A DNA stretch of 64,000 nt. Source: Yoonia sediminilitoris. Its GTDB lineage: Bacteria; Pseudomonadota; Alphaproteobacteria; Rhodobacterales; Rhodobacteraceae. The DNA is taken from the NCBI RefSeq assembly GCF_003058085.1, contig NZ_QBUD01000007.1:62001-126000 (forward strand), in the 5' to 3' direction. The position numbers and the translations under genes were made by a program. Positions 8,581 through 16,537 of the stretch are shown here, in pieces. Each line of letters starts with the position of its first letter. Positions within the stretch are counted from its first letter, which is position 1. Below the pieces are notes generated by a model that was not told where the DNA came from, ran no database searches, and worked only from the letters and a program-made list of their open reading frames with translations.

Positions 8581-8682
8581 GGGGCGCGACCTGCGAAAAG
8601 AAACTGGCATCATAATCCAAGCCCTACAGGTAGGGCGCGATCGCCCCGCACCGGCACGCTTGGGCAATGGTCAAACAGGGCG

Positions 8683-9303
8683 CTATTTTTTCCGCTTGAA
8701 CGTCGCATTGAAGGCAACCGAAACACGTTCCATGTCGGCTTCGTTGGGGTAAACCCAATGGACCAGATAGGACGGGAAAATAACCATCTCGCCGGGCATC
8801 GGGCGAATCTTCTTCTTGAGTTTGAAGGCAGAGGCGTTCAGCAGCCGCCAGTTTGGCAAATCTGTCCGCGGATCAAGAAATTCGATCATGCCAGAGTTGC
8901 CGGATTCGACCTTTGGCTGCGAGACATAATAAACCCCGGACCAATGCGCGCCGGGATGTGTGTGCGGCGCGTTATAGCCACCAACCGGATTGGCATTCAT
9001 CCAGGCAAACAGCTTGAGCCGGAGTTCGTCAAGGTCCGCTTTCGCGCCACACTTGCGCGTCGCGTTCATCACCGCTTCTTGGGCTAGACCACGCAAGATC
9101 GTCGTACCCGGCATTTCCTCTTCAAATAGATTGCCCGCGGAATGCCACCCGCCCCGGTTTGACTTTTCCACGCCGCCGGATCTGGCTCTCAATGCCTCCC
9201 CCTCTTCAAGCAGGGTCTTATTAAGCTTGGCATGATCTGGGACGTGGAAACGAAACAGCGGCGTCGAAAAAAGCTTCTCGTATTTCGTTTGTTCTATCAT
9301 CAT
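8683..9303 (-). CDS. putative 2-oxoglutarate-Fe(II) oxygenase (TIGR02466-like)
   Basis: A 206-residue single-domain protein with a double-stranded beta-helix signature: metal-ligand region NAPHTHPGAHWSGVYYV, then MIEFLDPR, RPMPGEMVIFPSYLVHWVYPN with the distal His, and RVSVAFNATF with the 2OG-binding Arg. This pattern matches the family often annotated as putative 2OG-Fe(II) oxygenase TIGR02466. The substrate is unknown. Tandem ATG codons at 9303 and 9300 both fit the start. It stands alone just beyond the tRNA-Gly island, with no co-directional neighbour. Confidence 0.82.
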   Translation of the reverse strand: MMIEQTKYEKLFSTPLFRFHVPDHAKLNKTLLEEGEALRARSGGVEKSNRGGWHSAGNLFEEEMPGTTILRGLAQEAVMNATRKCGAKADLDELRLKLFAWMNANPVGGYNAPHTHPGAHWSGVYYVSQPKVESGNSGMIEFLDPRTDLPNWRLLNASAFKLKKKIRPMPGEMVIFPSYLVHWVYPNEADMERVSVAFNATFKRKK

Positions 9304-9654
9304 TGTCTTGGACCATCACTTGGTAATTCAGGGGGCTTGGTGGGTAAATACCCACGAAAGCCCATCTTGATCCAAAAACGTCTGCCGTCAAACCCAAAAC
9401 ACGCCGCGAGCGCGAAAGATGTATGGAGCGTACTGAATTGGCTGCGTCCCATAAACGGCGCTCCCGATCGCCTGTCAATGCAACCCCGCAGAAGGCCACC
9501 AAGTTGATTTGCGCCCGTCGCCATATCAAGCGCTTTTTGAGAAAGATCAAATCCGAAACACGGGCTGCCTGTAGAAAAAGACCACGATCCTGCGCCGCTT
9601 TACCTGCCATTTCGGGCGCGGCGCTTGATCGGTAATTCGACGAGAGGCGAAACA
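9304..9654. other. intergenic region between divergent oxygenase and ppsA
   Basis: About 350 bases separating two divergently transcribed genes. It must hold both promoters, but no convincing -35/-10 pair stood out. Open frames crossing it are antisense extensions with no recognisable protein. The ppsA ribosome site GAGAGG sits at its right edge. Confidence 0.4.
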
Positions 9655-12075
9655 ATGTCCAAGCAAATCCGCCATGTGATCGACTTCGCAGATGTAAGAA
9701 ACAGTGATGTGGGGATTGTCGGTGGCAAGAACGCATCTTTGGGCGAAATGATCGCGGCCCTGACCCCCAAGGGCATTCGCGTACCGCCGGGGTTCGCAAC
9801 CACCGCCGACGCCTTTCGGCTCTTTCTGGAAGCTGACGGCCTGAACGCGGCTATCAGCAACGCGATGAACAAGATGGAGTCGGGCAAGGCGACACTTCAT
9901 GAGACAGGCAAGGCGATCCGCGCACGTGTGCTGCACGGTGAGTGGCCGATCGATACGGCAGAAGCCATAAGACGCCAATATCGCGCCTTGTGCGACGCTG
10001 CCGAAACGCCCGAAATGCCTGTTGCGGTCCGCTCCAGCGCCACGGCCGAGGATCTGCCGGATGCCAGCTTTGCCGGACAGCAGGAAACTTTCCTGAACAT
10101 CCGGGGCGAAGCCGCACTGCTTGAGGCCTGCCGCAAATGCTATGCATCGCTGTTTACGGACCGGGCCATTTCCTATCGCAAGCTCAAAGGGTTTTCGCAC
10201 CAGCAGGTTGCCTTGTCTGTGGGGATACAGCAGATGGTCACGGCCGATACCGGCGGATCAGGCGTGATGTTTTCGATTGATACGGAATCCGGCTTTCCCG
10301 ACGCCGTGTTAATCAATGCAGCCTGGGGTCTTGGCGAAAATGTCGTGCAAGGCGCGGTTGATCCGGACGAATATGAGGTCTTCAAGCCATTTCTGCAAAA
10401 CCCCGACCTCAGCCCCATTCTTGAAAAGCGGATGGGCGCAAAAGCAATCAAGATGGTGCTCAACGCCGACGGCACCCCGCGCAATGTGCCCACGTCAAAG
10501 GCAGAGCGTGCCACCTACGTCTTGCGCGATTCCGAAATACTGGAACTGGCCAGACAGGCCTGCATCATCGAGGACCACTACGGCCACCCGATGGACATGG
10601 AATGGGCGCGTGATGGCAAAACCGGCATCATCTACATCGTGCAGGCCCGGCCAGAGACGGTACAGTCACGCATAGCGGCCGGGTCGATCAAATCCTACGA
10701 GGTCATAGATCCGGGCCAAACGATCCTGACAGGGATGAGCATTGGCAGCGCCGCCGTGTCAGGGCACGTCTGCATCATTGAGGACGCAAAGGAAATCGAC
10801 CGTTTCGTTGACGGTGCCGTGCTGGTCACATCGACGACAGACCCGGACTGGGTGCCAATCATGAAGCGCGCGGCAGCCATCATCACCGACCACGGCGGGC
10901 GCACGTCCCATGCCGCGATTGTCAGCCGTGAATTGGGGCTGCCTGCTATCGTTGGATGCGGCAATGCAACGGACATCCTGCATGACGAACAAGACGTCAC
11001 CGTCTCGTGCGCGGGCGGCGAAGAGGGCGTGGTGACACAAGGATTATCCGAAATCAAAGTCAGGGAAGAGGCAATTGACGAGTTGCCAAAAACCCGCACC
11101 AAAGTGATGCTGAACCTTGCCAACCCGTCGGCGGCCTTACGGTGGTGGCGTCTGCCGGTCGATGGAGTCGGGCTTGCCCGGATGGAGTTTGTGGTGAACA
11201 GTGCCGTGCGCATCCACCCGATGGCGCTGGCACATTTTAACCAGCTGACCGACCCTGCCACGCGCGACCGGATCAACCTGATGACCGCCGGGTACGACAC
11301 CATGCCGGGCTATTTCGTGGACCGTCTGGCGCAAGGGCTGTCACGCATTGCGGCCTTTTGCTATCCCAAACCCGTCGTCGTCAGAATGAGCGATTTCAAG
11401 ACCAACGAATATGCCAACCTGTTGGGCGGCCAGCAATTCGAGCCGCACGAACAAAACCCGATGATCGGCTTCAGGGGGGCGTCGCGGTATTATTCGGACA
11501 GCTACAAAGATGGCTTTGCCCTCGAATGTCAGGCAATCGCGCGACTACGCGGGCGGATGGGGTTCGACAATGTCGTTGTCATGATCCCTTTTTGCCGCAC
11601 ACCCGAAGAGGCCGACAAGGTGCTGGCCGTTATGGCCGAAAACGGGTTGGAGCGCGGGCACAATGGCCTCAAGGTCTATGTCATGTGTGAAATCCCGTCG
11701 AACGTTTTGCGCGCTACGGAATTCGCACAGCGCTTTGACGGATTTTCCATTGGGTCAAACGATCTGACGCAACTGACCTTGGGGATTGATCGCGATTCAG
11801 ATGAACTGGCAGACCTGTTCCGCGAAGATGACCCCGCGGTGCTTTGGATGATCGAAACGGTCATAGAAAAGGCCCACGCGGCCGGATCGCTGGTCGGCTT
11901 TTGCGGTCAGGCACCCAGCAACGACCCGTCCTATGCGCAAAAGCTGGTCAATTTCGGCATCGACAGTGTCTCGGTCACGCCCGACAGTTTCGCCGACGTC
12001 CTGCGGCACGTAGCACAGGCAGAGGCAGAGGCAGAGGCAGAGGCAGAGGCAGAGGCAGAGAAGGAAGCGGGCTAG
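9655..12075 (+). CDS. ppsA: phosphoenolpyruvate synthase
   Basis: Gluconeogenic enzyme converting pyruvate and ATP to PEP, AMP and phosphate. The 806-residue chain has the N-terminal ATP-grasp domain (VGGKNASLGEMI, VAVRSSATAEDLPDASFAGQ), the swivelling phosphohistidine domain with ITDHGGRTSHAAIVSRELG (catalytic His in TSHAA) and the C-terminal PEP-binding barrel (MIGFRGASRYYS, MCEIPSNVLRATEFAQ, FSIGSNDLTQLTLG, LVGFCGQAPS). The ATG at 9655 follows GAGAGG and gives MSKQIRHVIDF. The C-terminus is odd: seven Ala-Glu pairs encoded by a perfect hexanucleotide repeat. It converges with the downstream kinase gene and shares the CTAG stop bases. Confidence 0.95.
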   Translation: MSKQIRHVIDFADVRNSDVGIVGGKNASLGEMIAALTPKGIRVPPGFATTADAFRLFLEADGLNAAISNAMNKMESGKATLHETGKAIRARVLHGEWPIDTAEAIRRQYRALCDAAETPEMPVAVRSSATAEDLPDASFAGQQETFLNIRGEAALLEACRKCYASLFTDRAISYRKLKGFSHQQVALSVGIQQMVTADTGGSGVMFSIDTESGFPDAVLINAAWGLGENVVQGAVDPDEYEVFKPFLQNPDLSPILEKRMGAKAIKMVLNADGTPRNVPTSKAERATYVLRDSEILELARQACIIEDHYGHPMDMEWARDGKTGIIYIVQARPETVQSRIAAGSIKSYEVIDPGQTILTGMSIGSAAVSGHVCIIEDAKEIDRFVDGAVLVTSTTDPDWVPIMKRAAAIITDHGGRTSHAAIVSRELGLPAIVGCGNATDILHDEQDVTVSCAGGEEGVVTQGLSEIKVREEAIDELPKTRTKVMLNLANPSAALRWWRLPVDGVGLARMEFVVNSAVRIHPMALAHFNQLTDPATRDRINLMTAGYDTMPGYFVDRLAQGLSRIAAFCYPKPVVVRMSDFKTNEYANLLGGQQFEPHEQNPMIGFRGASRYYSDSYKDGFALECQAIARLRGRMGFDNVVVMIPFCRTPEEADKVLAVMAENGLERGHNGLKVYVMCEIPSNVLRATEFAQRFDGFSIGSNDLTQLTLGIDRDSDELADLFREDDPAVLWMIETVIEKAHAAGSLVGFCGQAPSNDPSYAQKLVNFGIDSVSVTPDSFADVLRHVAQAEAEAEAEAEAEAEKEAG
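12019..12060 (+). repeat. (GCAGAG)7 tandem hexanucleotide inside ppsA
   Basis: Seven uninterrupted copies of GCAGAG encode alternating Ala-Glu at the extreme C-terminus of PEP synthase, right after the conserved barrel. In-frame hexamer slippage would change tail length without disrupting the enzyme. Confidence 0.95.
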
Positions 12076-13019
12076 ATTACCTCAATAATACAATCTTCAA
12101 ACAGGTCCTCGGTCATCTGGCGTTCACAAAGTGCTGTGCCTTGGGTGCCAACCGTAGCGCTGGCGGCGGCCACACCCCAGCGCAACGCCTGATCCGGCGG
12201 CGCGCCCCGCGCAAGCGCCAGGGTCATCGCACCGACAAACGCATCCCCTGCACCGATCTTGCTGCGCACTGTCACCTTGGGCGCATGGCAAAAGAACGCC
12301 TGTGTCTGCGTCACCATGATTGACCCATCAGCCCCCCGCCCTGTGACCACAATGCGGGCAACGCCCCTGTCCACCAGTGTCTGCGCAAAGGTCACACTGT
12401 CCGCGACCGTTGCCATCGCATGTTCTGCCGCCTGTGCCGCCTCCTTCTGGTCGATCCGCAAAAGATGCACCGGGTCCGCCCTGCGCTGGATCAGATGCGC
12501 CAGCGCGCCGCGCGAGGTATCGACGATCAGCCTGTCGCTTACCGGTTTGATCGCGGCCAGAATCCGGTCTGGAAAAGTGACATCAAGCCCGGCGGCCAAC
12601 CCGCCACTGAGTACAACAAAACTGTCCGGCGTCACCGCTGCCCCGATAGCAGCAAGCAGGCTTTGACCGTCTTGCGCGGAAAGGGTCGGGCCGGGCACAC
12701 TGAAGCGATACTGCTGGCCGGTTGTTTCGTCGGTGACGGCAAAGCTTTCGCGGGTTTCACCACTGACCGGCACCGGACTGGTCGGCACAGCCTCGGACGC
12801 GAGCAAATCAAGCAGCCTTTCTCCCGTTGGGCCGCCGACCGCGACCAGCGCCGTGGCCTGCCCGCCCAGTTTGCAGATGGCACGGGCCACATTGACCCCG
12901 CCACCGCCGGGGTGGATCAACGGCGTCTTGCAATAAAGCTTTGGCCCCGCAATGACATGTTCAACCGATGTCGCAAGATCAACGGCGGGATTAAGCGTGA
13001 TGGTCAGAATATCGTTCAG
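12072..13019 (-). CDS. PfkB-family sugar kinase (1-phosphofructokinase / 6-phosphofructokinase II-like)
   Basis: Ribokinase-fold kinase. Seen: ILTITLNPAVDLATSV at the N-terminus (phosphosugar-kinase type), HPGGGGVNVARAICKLGG (PfkB signature 1), IVVTGRGADGSIMV and the ATP/anion-hole motif RSKIGAGDAFVGAM (PfkB signature 2, catalytic Asp). The N-terminal TLNPA and GGGGVN pattern favours a phosphorylated hexose such as fructose-6-phosphate or fructose-1-phosphate. No ATG, GTG or TTG precedes the conserved N-terminus. The frame is open from a TGA upstream, and a CTG at 13019, 8 bases after AGAAGGG, is the most likely start (ATT at 13010 is the alternative). A TTG at 12920 would remove the first strand. 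Confidence 0.85.
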   Translation of the reverse strand: MNDILTITLNPAVDLATSVEHVIAGPKLYCKTPLIHPGGGGVNVARAICKLGGQATALVAVGGPTGERLLDLLASEAVPTSPVPVSGETRESFAVTDETTGQQYRFSVPGPTLSAQDGQSLLAAIGAAVTPDSFVVLSGGLAAGLDVTFPDRILAAIKPVSDRLIVDTSRGALAHLIQRRADPVHLLRIDQKEAAQAAEHAMATVADSVTFAQTLVDRGVARIVVTGRGADGSIMVTQTQAFFCHAPKVTVRSKIGAGDAFVGAMTLALARGAPPDQALRWGVAAASATVGTQGTALCERQMTEDLFEDCIIEVI

Positions 13020-13101
13020 CGACTTTGCCCTTCTGTGTCACCACCCTTTTTGACGTGTTTGACATGGCAGGACAATGGCCCGATTGCTCAGCGCGGGCCG
13101 C

Positions 13102-13479
13102 TCAGTCTTTCTTCAGCGACATGGCCAGTCGCATCGTCGCAGCCAGGATCGCCTGCCCCAGAACCGGAGAGCGACCCCTGCCGATAACAGCGTCGTTGTC
13201 GCGGCTATCACTTTCGCGCAGTGTGCAGCGCCAATGGCCATTCTTGTCGTTTGCGCGCCCGTGAATATGCACGGCCCAATTCGGAAACGCCTTGTCTGCA
13301 ATATGCATCGCACTGTCAGATGTGCCGATATGCGCGGCATCCAGCAGGTTGGTCTCGGCAAGCTCTGGCAACAAAAAACCCAACCCATGTGACACGCCGT
13401 CGAAATCCGCGACAGTCAGATCAGTCCGTTTTTCAAGCTCTTCAATCAGTATGTCCAGTTCAGGGTCTTTCATTTTCAT
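13102..13479 (-). CDS. conserved small protein of unknown function
   Basis: 125 residues starting MKMKDPELDILIEELE. The ATG at 13479 is chosen because ACGGAGCG lies right before it; the frame itself is open further upstream. The second half (WAVHIHGRANDKNGHW..., then SPVLGQAILAATMRLAMSL) is faintly like phage ABA-sandwich proteins, which end in a similar helix, but this is only a resemblance. No transmembrane segment or signal peptide is present. It lies between pfkB and trxC in the same orientation, with gaps of about 80 and 150 bases. Confidence 0.62.
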   Translation of the reverse strand: MKMKDPELDILIEELEKRTDLTVADFDGVSHGLGFLLPELAETNLLDAAHIGTSDSAMHIADKAFPNWAVHIHGRANDKNGHWRCTLRESDSRDNDAVIGRGRSPVLGQAILAATMRLAMSLKKD

Positions 13480-13632
13480 CGCTCCGTATTGTGTGGGACC
13501 TGCCAAAGACAAAGGCGGCATCGGGCCATTTGCCCGGACACCTGCGAAAGCTTCGCACAGTTTGGCATTGCGCGATTGATCTGGATCAGTCCGCGACGGT
13601 CACACCCGGCTTCTCAAATGCCACGCTTCGCG

Positions 13633-14067
13633 TTACAGGTGCTGGCGCACGAACCCTTCGATGTCGGTGGCTGGGCGGGCGCCTGACAGGCGCGCAACCT
13701 CTCGACCTTTTGCATAAAGGATCAGCAGGGGGATGCCCCTGATCTGCAACCGTTGCGACACGGCCGGGTAGTCCTGGGTGTCGATCTTGGCAAAACGTGC
13801 CTTGCCGCGCAGGGCGATGGCCGCTTTTGCAAACTCCGGTGCCATCATCTTGCAGGGGCCACACCACGGTGCCCAGTAATCCACGATGAGCGGCAAATCA
13901 TCGTTTCGCGTGGCCTTGTCATGGCGTGTCACGTCAAACGCGACAACATCACCTGCGGCAAGTTTGGCACCGCATTTCGCGCATTTGGGGCCCGCGTCCA
14001 GCTTGGCCACAGGCACGCGGTTGGCTTGACCACAGAACAGACAGGTCAGTCTGGCACTCTCACTCAT
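13633..14067 (-). CDS. trxC: thioredoxin 2 (zinc-containing)
   Basis: Cytoplasmic disulfide reductase. The 144-residue chain has an N-terminal zinc module, C9-x2-C12 and C29-x2-C32, followed by a thioredoxin fold with active site WAPWCGPCKMMAPEF (Cys69 and Cys72) and the cis-proline region QIRGIPLLILY. This two-part layout is typical of TrxC and not of TrxA. Reduced by thioredoxin reductase, it is usually part of the oxidative-stress response. It is transcribed on the minus strand, after the membrane protein gene that begins at 14824. Confidence 0.93.
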   Translation of the reverse strand: MSESARLTCLFCGQANRVPVAKLDAGPKCAKCGAKLAAGDVVAFDVTRHDKATRNDDLPLIVDYWAPWCGPCKMMAPEFAKAAIALRGKARFAKIDTQDYPAVSQRLQIRGIPLLILYAKGREVARLSGARPATDIEGFVRQHL

Positions 14068-14089
14068 CGTCGGCTTTTCCTTTCTTGAC

Positions 14090-14824
14090 TTACCCTTGGG
14101 CGTTGATCTCTTTGCCCCACCAATGGGTTGCCGTCATCCACTTTCTGACCACAGGGCTAAGGGCGACCAAAAGGATTGCAATCGAAAACAAACACCAGAT
14201 CGCAGGCATTTCATTGGGGTTCGTCGTCAATGCTGACGCAAGAACTGGACCAACGACAGCGTGCAGAATGACAAACCGCCACGCGCCATAGATCAGCGGC
14301 ACCGCAAAGACAGTGAACATGTAAGTCGGAAACCCCGTCGCCGTGCCAAAGAAACGCTCGAGCGGGACCATAAGCCCGTTGTAAGGTACGTCCCAAGCGA
14401 TGTGCCAATCACCCGACACGGTGCACCAGTTTTCCGCACACAGCGGAACGCCTGGCACACATTCACCCAACTGCGGTGCCGGGATCAATTGCGCCCACAT
14501 CACCAAGGTCGACACAGCGCAGGCCCCATAGACCCAATTGCGAACGCGATGCTTGACCGGCACCGGGACCAGTTCCATCGCAAAGGCATTGATCAGAAAA
14601 GGTTGCAGGCTGATGTGCAGATAGGACAGGAAAGTCACCGACCGGTTGGCGGGCGTGCCGCACTGATCCAATACAGCATAGCCCCAAAGCTGAAGCGCCT
14701 CCATCAGGGTGAAATAGCCCAACGTCAACCAGATCGCAGGCGCTTCTCCACGCCGATATGTAACCGCAGCGGCGACGGCGCCGGCCCCGATCATAACGCC
14801 CGAGACTTCAGCGCTCCAACACAT
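14090..14824 (-). CDS. polytopic membrane protein (DUF5765-like)
   Basis: 244-residue hydrophobic protein starting MCWSAEVSGVMIGAGAVAAA. About six to seven membrane segments are visible, including WLTLGYFTLMEALQLWGY, SYLHISLQPFLINAFAM, TYMFTVFAVPLIYGAW and CLFSIAILLVALSPVV. A loop contains several cysteines (LGECVPGVPLCAENWC). The MCWS start and MEALQLWGY pattern recall a family of unknown function found in proteobacteria. No enzymatic motif is recognisable. It ends 22 bases before trxC begins; co-transcription is likely. Confidence 0.7.
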   Translation of the reverse strand: MCWSAEVSGVMIGAGAVAAAVTYRRGEAPAIWLTLGYFTLMEALQLWGYAVLDQCGTPANRSVTFLSYLHISLQPFLINAFAMELVPVPVKHRVRNWVYGACAVSTLVMWAQLIPAPQLGECVPGVPLCAENWCTVSGDWHIAWDVPYNGLMVPLERFFGTATGFPTYMFTVFAVPLIYGAWRFVILHAVVGPVLASALTTNPNEMPAIWCLFSIAILLVALSPVVRKWMTATHWWGKEINAQG

Positions 14825-14927
14825 GGCGGTCTCCTGTTTCTGTCATGACCCTAACGCGGTGCTTTGGGATTGCTTTGACAAGGATCAATTCTGACACGCG
14901 CAATGGGCCTATTGTTGTCAGGAACGC

Positions 14928-15824
14928 GTGCGCACTTGGAAAATCCTGATGAAACAGCAGCCGATGACAGAAAAGCAACGGGTCGAAAACCTGTTTGTTT
15001 CGCAAAAATTGGGCGAGTTGGCCGATTTGCTTGAACAGCAGGGTGCATCGCGGTTTCGCATTACCGCCTACCGTGATGCGGCCGCTTATATTGCGGCTCT
15101 GCCCATTGCGATCCGCTCAGTCTATCTTGCCGATGGCAGGCGCGGGCTGGAGGATCTGCCGACAATCGGCAGCGCCATTGCGCAGGCCATCGCAGAGCTT
15201 CTGGACAGTGGCAGGCTGACCGCGCTGGACCGCTTGCGCGGATCGGCTGACCCCGAAAAGCTGCTGCAATCTGTTCCGATGATCGGTCCTGCGCTTGCAC
15301 ATCTGATTCATGATGATTTGCACATCGACACGCTGGAGGGTCTGGAGGCCGCCGCCCATGACGGTCGCTTGGCAGCACTGAAAGGCATCGGCCCACGCCG
15401 CGTCGACAGCATTCGCCATTCCCTGAATGACATGCTGATGCGGCGCAGGCCGGGTCGCGCGGGCCATGAGGCCCCGCCCCCGGCGGTGGCCGACATTCTG
15501 GACGTTGACCGCACCTATCGCGAAAACGCCGCAACCCTGCCAACCATCACGCCGCGCCGCTTCAACGAAAACGGTGCGACACGCATCCCGATCTTGCATA
15601 CAGAACGCGGACCATGGCGCATGACCGCGTTGTTTTCCAACACGGCATCGGCGCATAAATACGGGCGCACCCGCGATTGGGTCGTGATCTATTACGAGCG
15701 TGACAGCCAGCCCGAGGGACAGGTGACTGTCGTGACCCAGCACGGCGGCCCCCTTGACGGGCGGCGCGTCATTCGCGGGCGTGAAAATGCCTGCGCGCAA
15801 TATTACGCGACAGAGGGCCAGTAG
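14928..15824 (+). CDS. DNA polymerase X-like helix-hairpin-helix protein without a polymerase domain
   Basis: 298 residues. Residues about 25-190 match the N-terminal part of family X polymerases (PolX): an 8-kDa-type helical domain (LADLLEQQGASRFRITAYRDAA), then helix-hairpin-helix units (LEDLPTIGSAIAQAIAEL, SVPMIGPALAHLI, LAALKGIGPRRVDSIRHSL). The nucleotidyltransferase palm with its Gly-Ser/Asp motif is absent. In its place stands an unrelated C-terminal domain of about 100 residues (WRMTALFSNTASAHKYGRTRDWVVIYYE). Likely DNA-binding. A GTG at 14928 (preceded by AGGAACGC) is used; ATG at 14949 or 14964 are plausible alternatives that leave the domains intact. Confidence 0.75.
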   Translation: MRTWKILMKQQPMTEKQRVENLFVSQKLGELADLLEQQGASRFRITAYRDAAAYIAALPIAIRSVYLADGRRGLEDLPTIGSAIAQAIAELLDSGRLTALDRLRGSADPEKLLQSVPMIGPALAHLIHDDLHIDTLEGLEAAAHDGRLAALKGIGPRRVDSIRHSLNDMLMRRRPGRAGHEAPPPAVADILDVDRTYRENAATLPTITPRRFNENGATRIPILHTERGPWRMTALFSNTASAHKYGRTRDWVVIYYERDSQPEGQVTVVTQHGGPLDGRRVIRGRENACAQYYATEGQ

Positions 15825-15826
15825 GG

Positions 15827-16333
15827 TTAAACCTCGGCCACACCCACCATGTAGTTTTCACCGTAGGCTTTGGCGCATTTCGGGCAGGTTGTATAAAAGA
15901 AAAAGACACGCTTGGCAGTCTTGCCCATGGCCGTCGCTGCGACCTCCATGTCATGGGAAAAATCCTGGGCGCGTCGGTACGGTCCTTCAAAAACCCGCGT
16001 GATGAAATCGCCTGACAAGGTCGCCATATCTTCCCCTTCGATCGGTTTTGAGACGGCAAAATAATGCTCTGCCTCCCAAGGGGATATATCGCGGCTCAGC
16101 ACGATTTCCGTTGCGGGGTCAGCCGCGCCTTCATCTTCGATATGTTCCTGCACGCGGGTGAATACGGTGCCCATATTCCACGGAATATGCATCGCACTGC
16201 GGGTCGTGGCGCGCACAAAGAGCTTGTCTTCGAAGTGGAGCTGCTGATTGTCCCATCCCTGGGGTTTGAAGCGCGGGCAACACCCGGTGGTGTTTTCACT
16301 GACGTCGTTGAAGGGGAATGCATTTGTCTGCAT
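15827..16333 (-). CDS. conserved protein of unknown function (hydrolase-like annotation in relatives)
   Basis: 168 residues starting [19 protein letters not shown], with GGAGA upstream of the ATG. Notable stretches are [39 protein letters not shown] and a C-terminal [16 protein letters not shown] with a CxxC that may bind metal. I recognise this as a widely conserved bacterial family but not its biochemical role. It is convergent with the helix-hairpin-helix gene (2 bases between stops) and divergent from the acsA operon. Confidence 0.65.
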   Translation of the reverse strand: MQTNAFPFNDVSENTTGCCPRFKPQGWDNQQLHFEDKLFVRATTRSAMHIPWNMGTVFTRVQEHIEDEGAADPATEIVLSRDISPWEAEHYFAVSKPIEGEDMATLSGDFITRVFEGPYRRAQDFSHDMEVAATAMGKTAKRVFFFYTTCPKCAKAYGENYMVGVAEV

Positions 16334-16537
16334 GGCGGAAGTCTCCTTGCCTGTCGGGTCCCGTGGCAGTTGCACCATAGGGCGCCGTCATCACCGCCCG
16401 TTGATATTCGTCAACCGCAATGCATCCGCCAAGTGGCAGACTGGGTAAAACCAAGGAGCCCCAAAGATGCAATTGACCAAGGACTTGGCAGCGCGCGGCG
16501 CAATCCGCGTTCGGGACAATCGCGAAAGCGCAGCACA

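Noticed and set aside
12019..12060. Short tandem repeat considered as a CRISPR or regulatory array
   Set aside because: Contiguous hexamers without spacers, inside a coding frame; a microsatellite and not an array.
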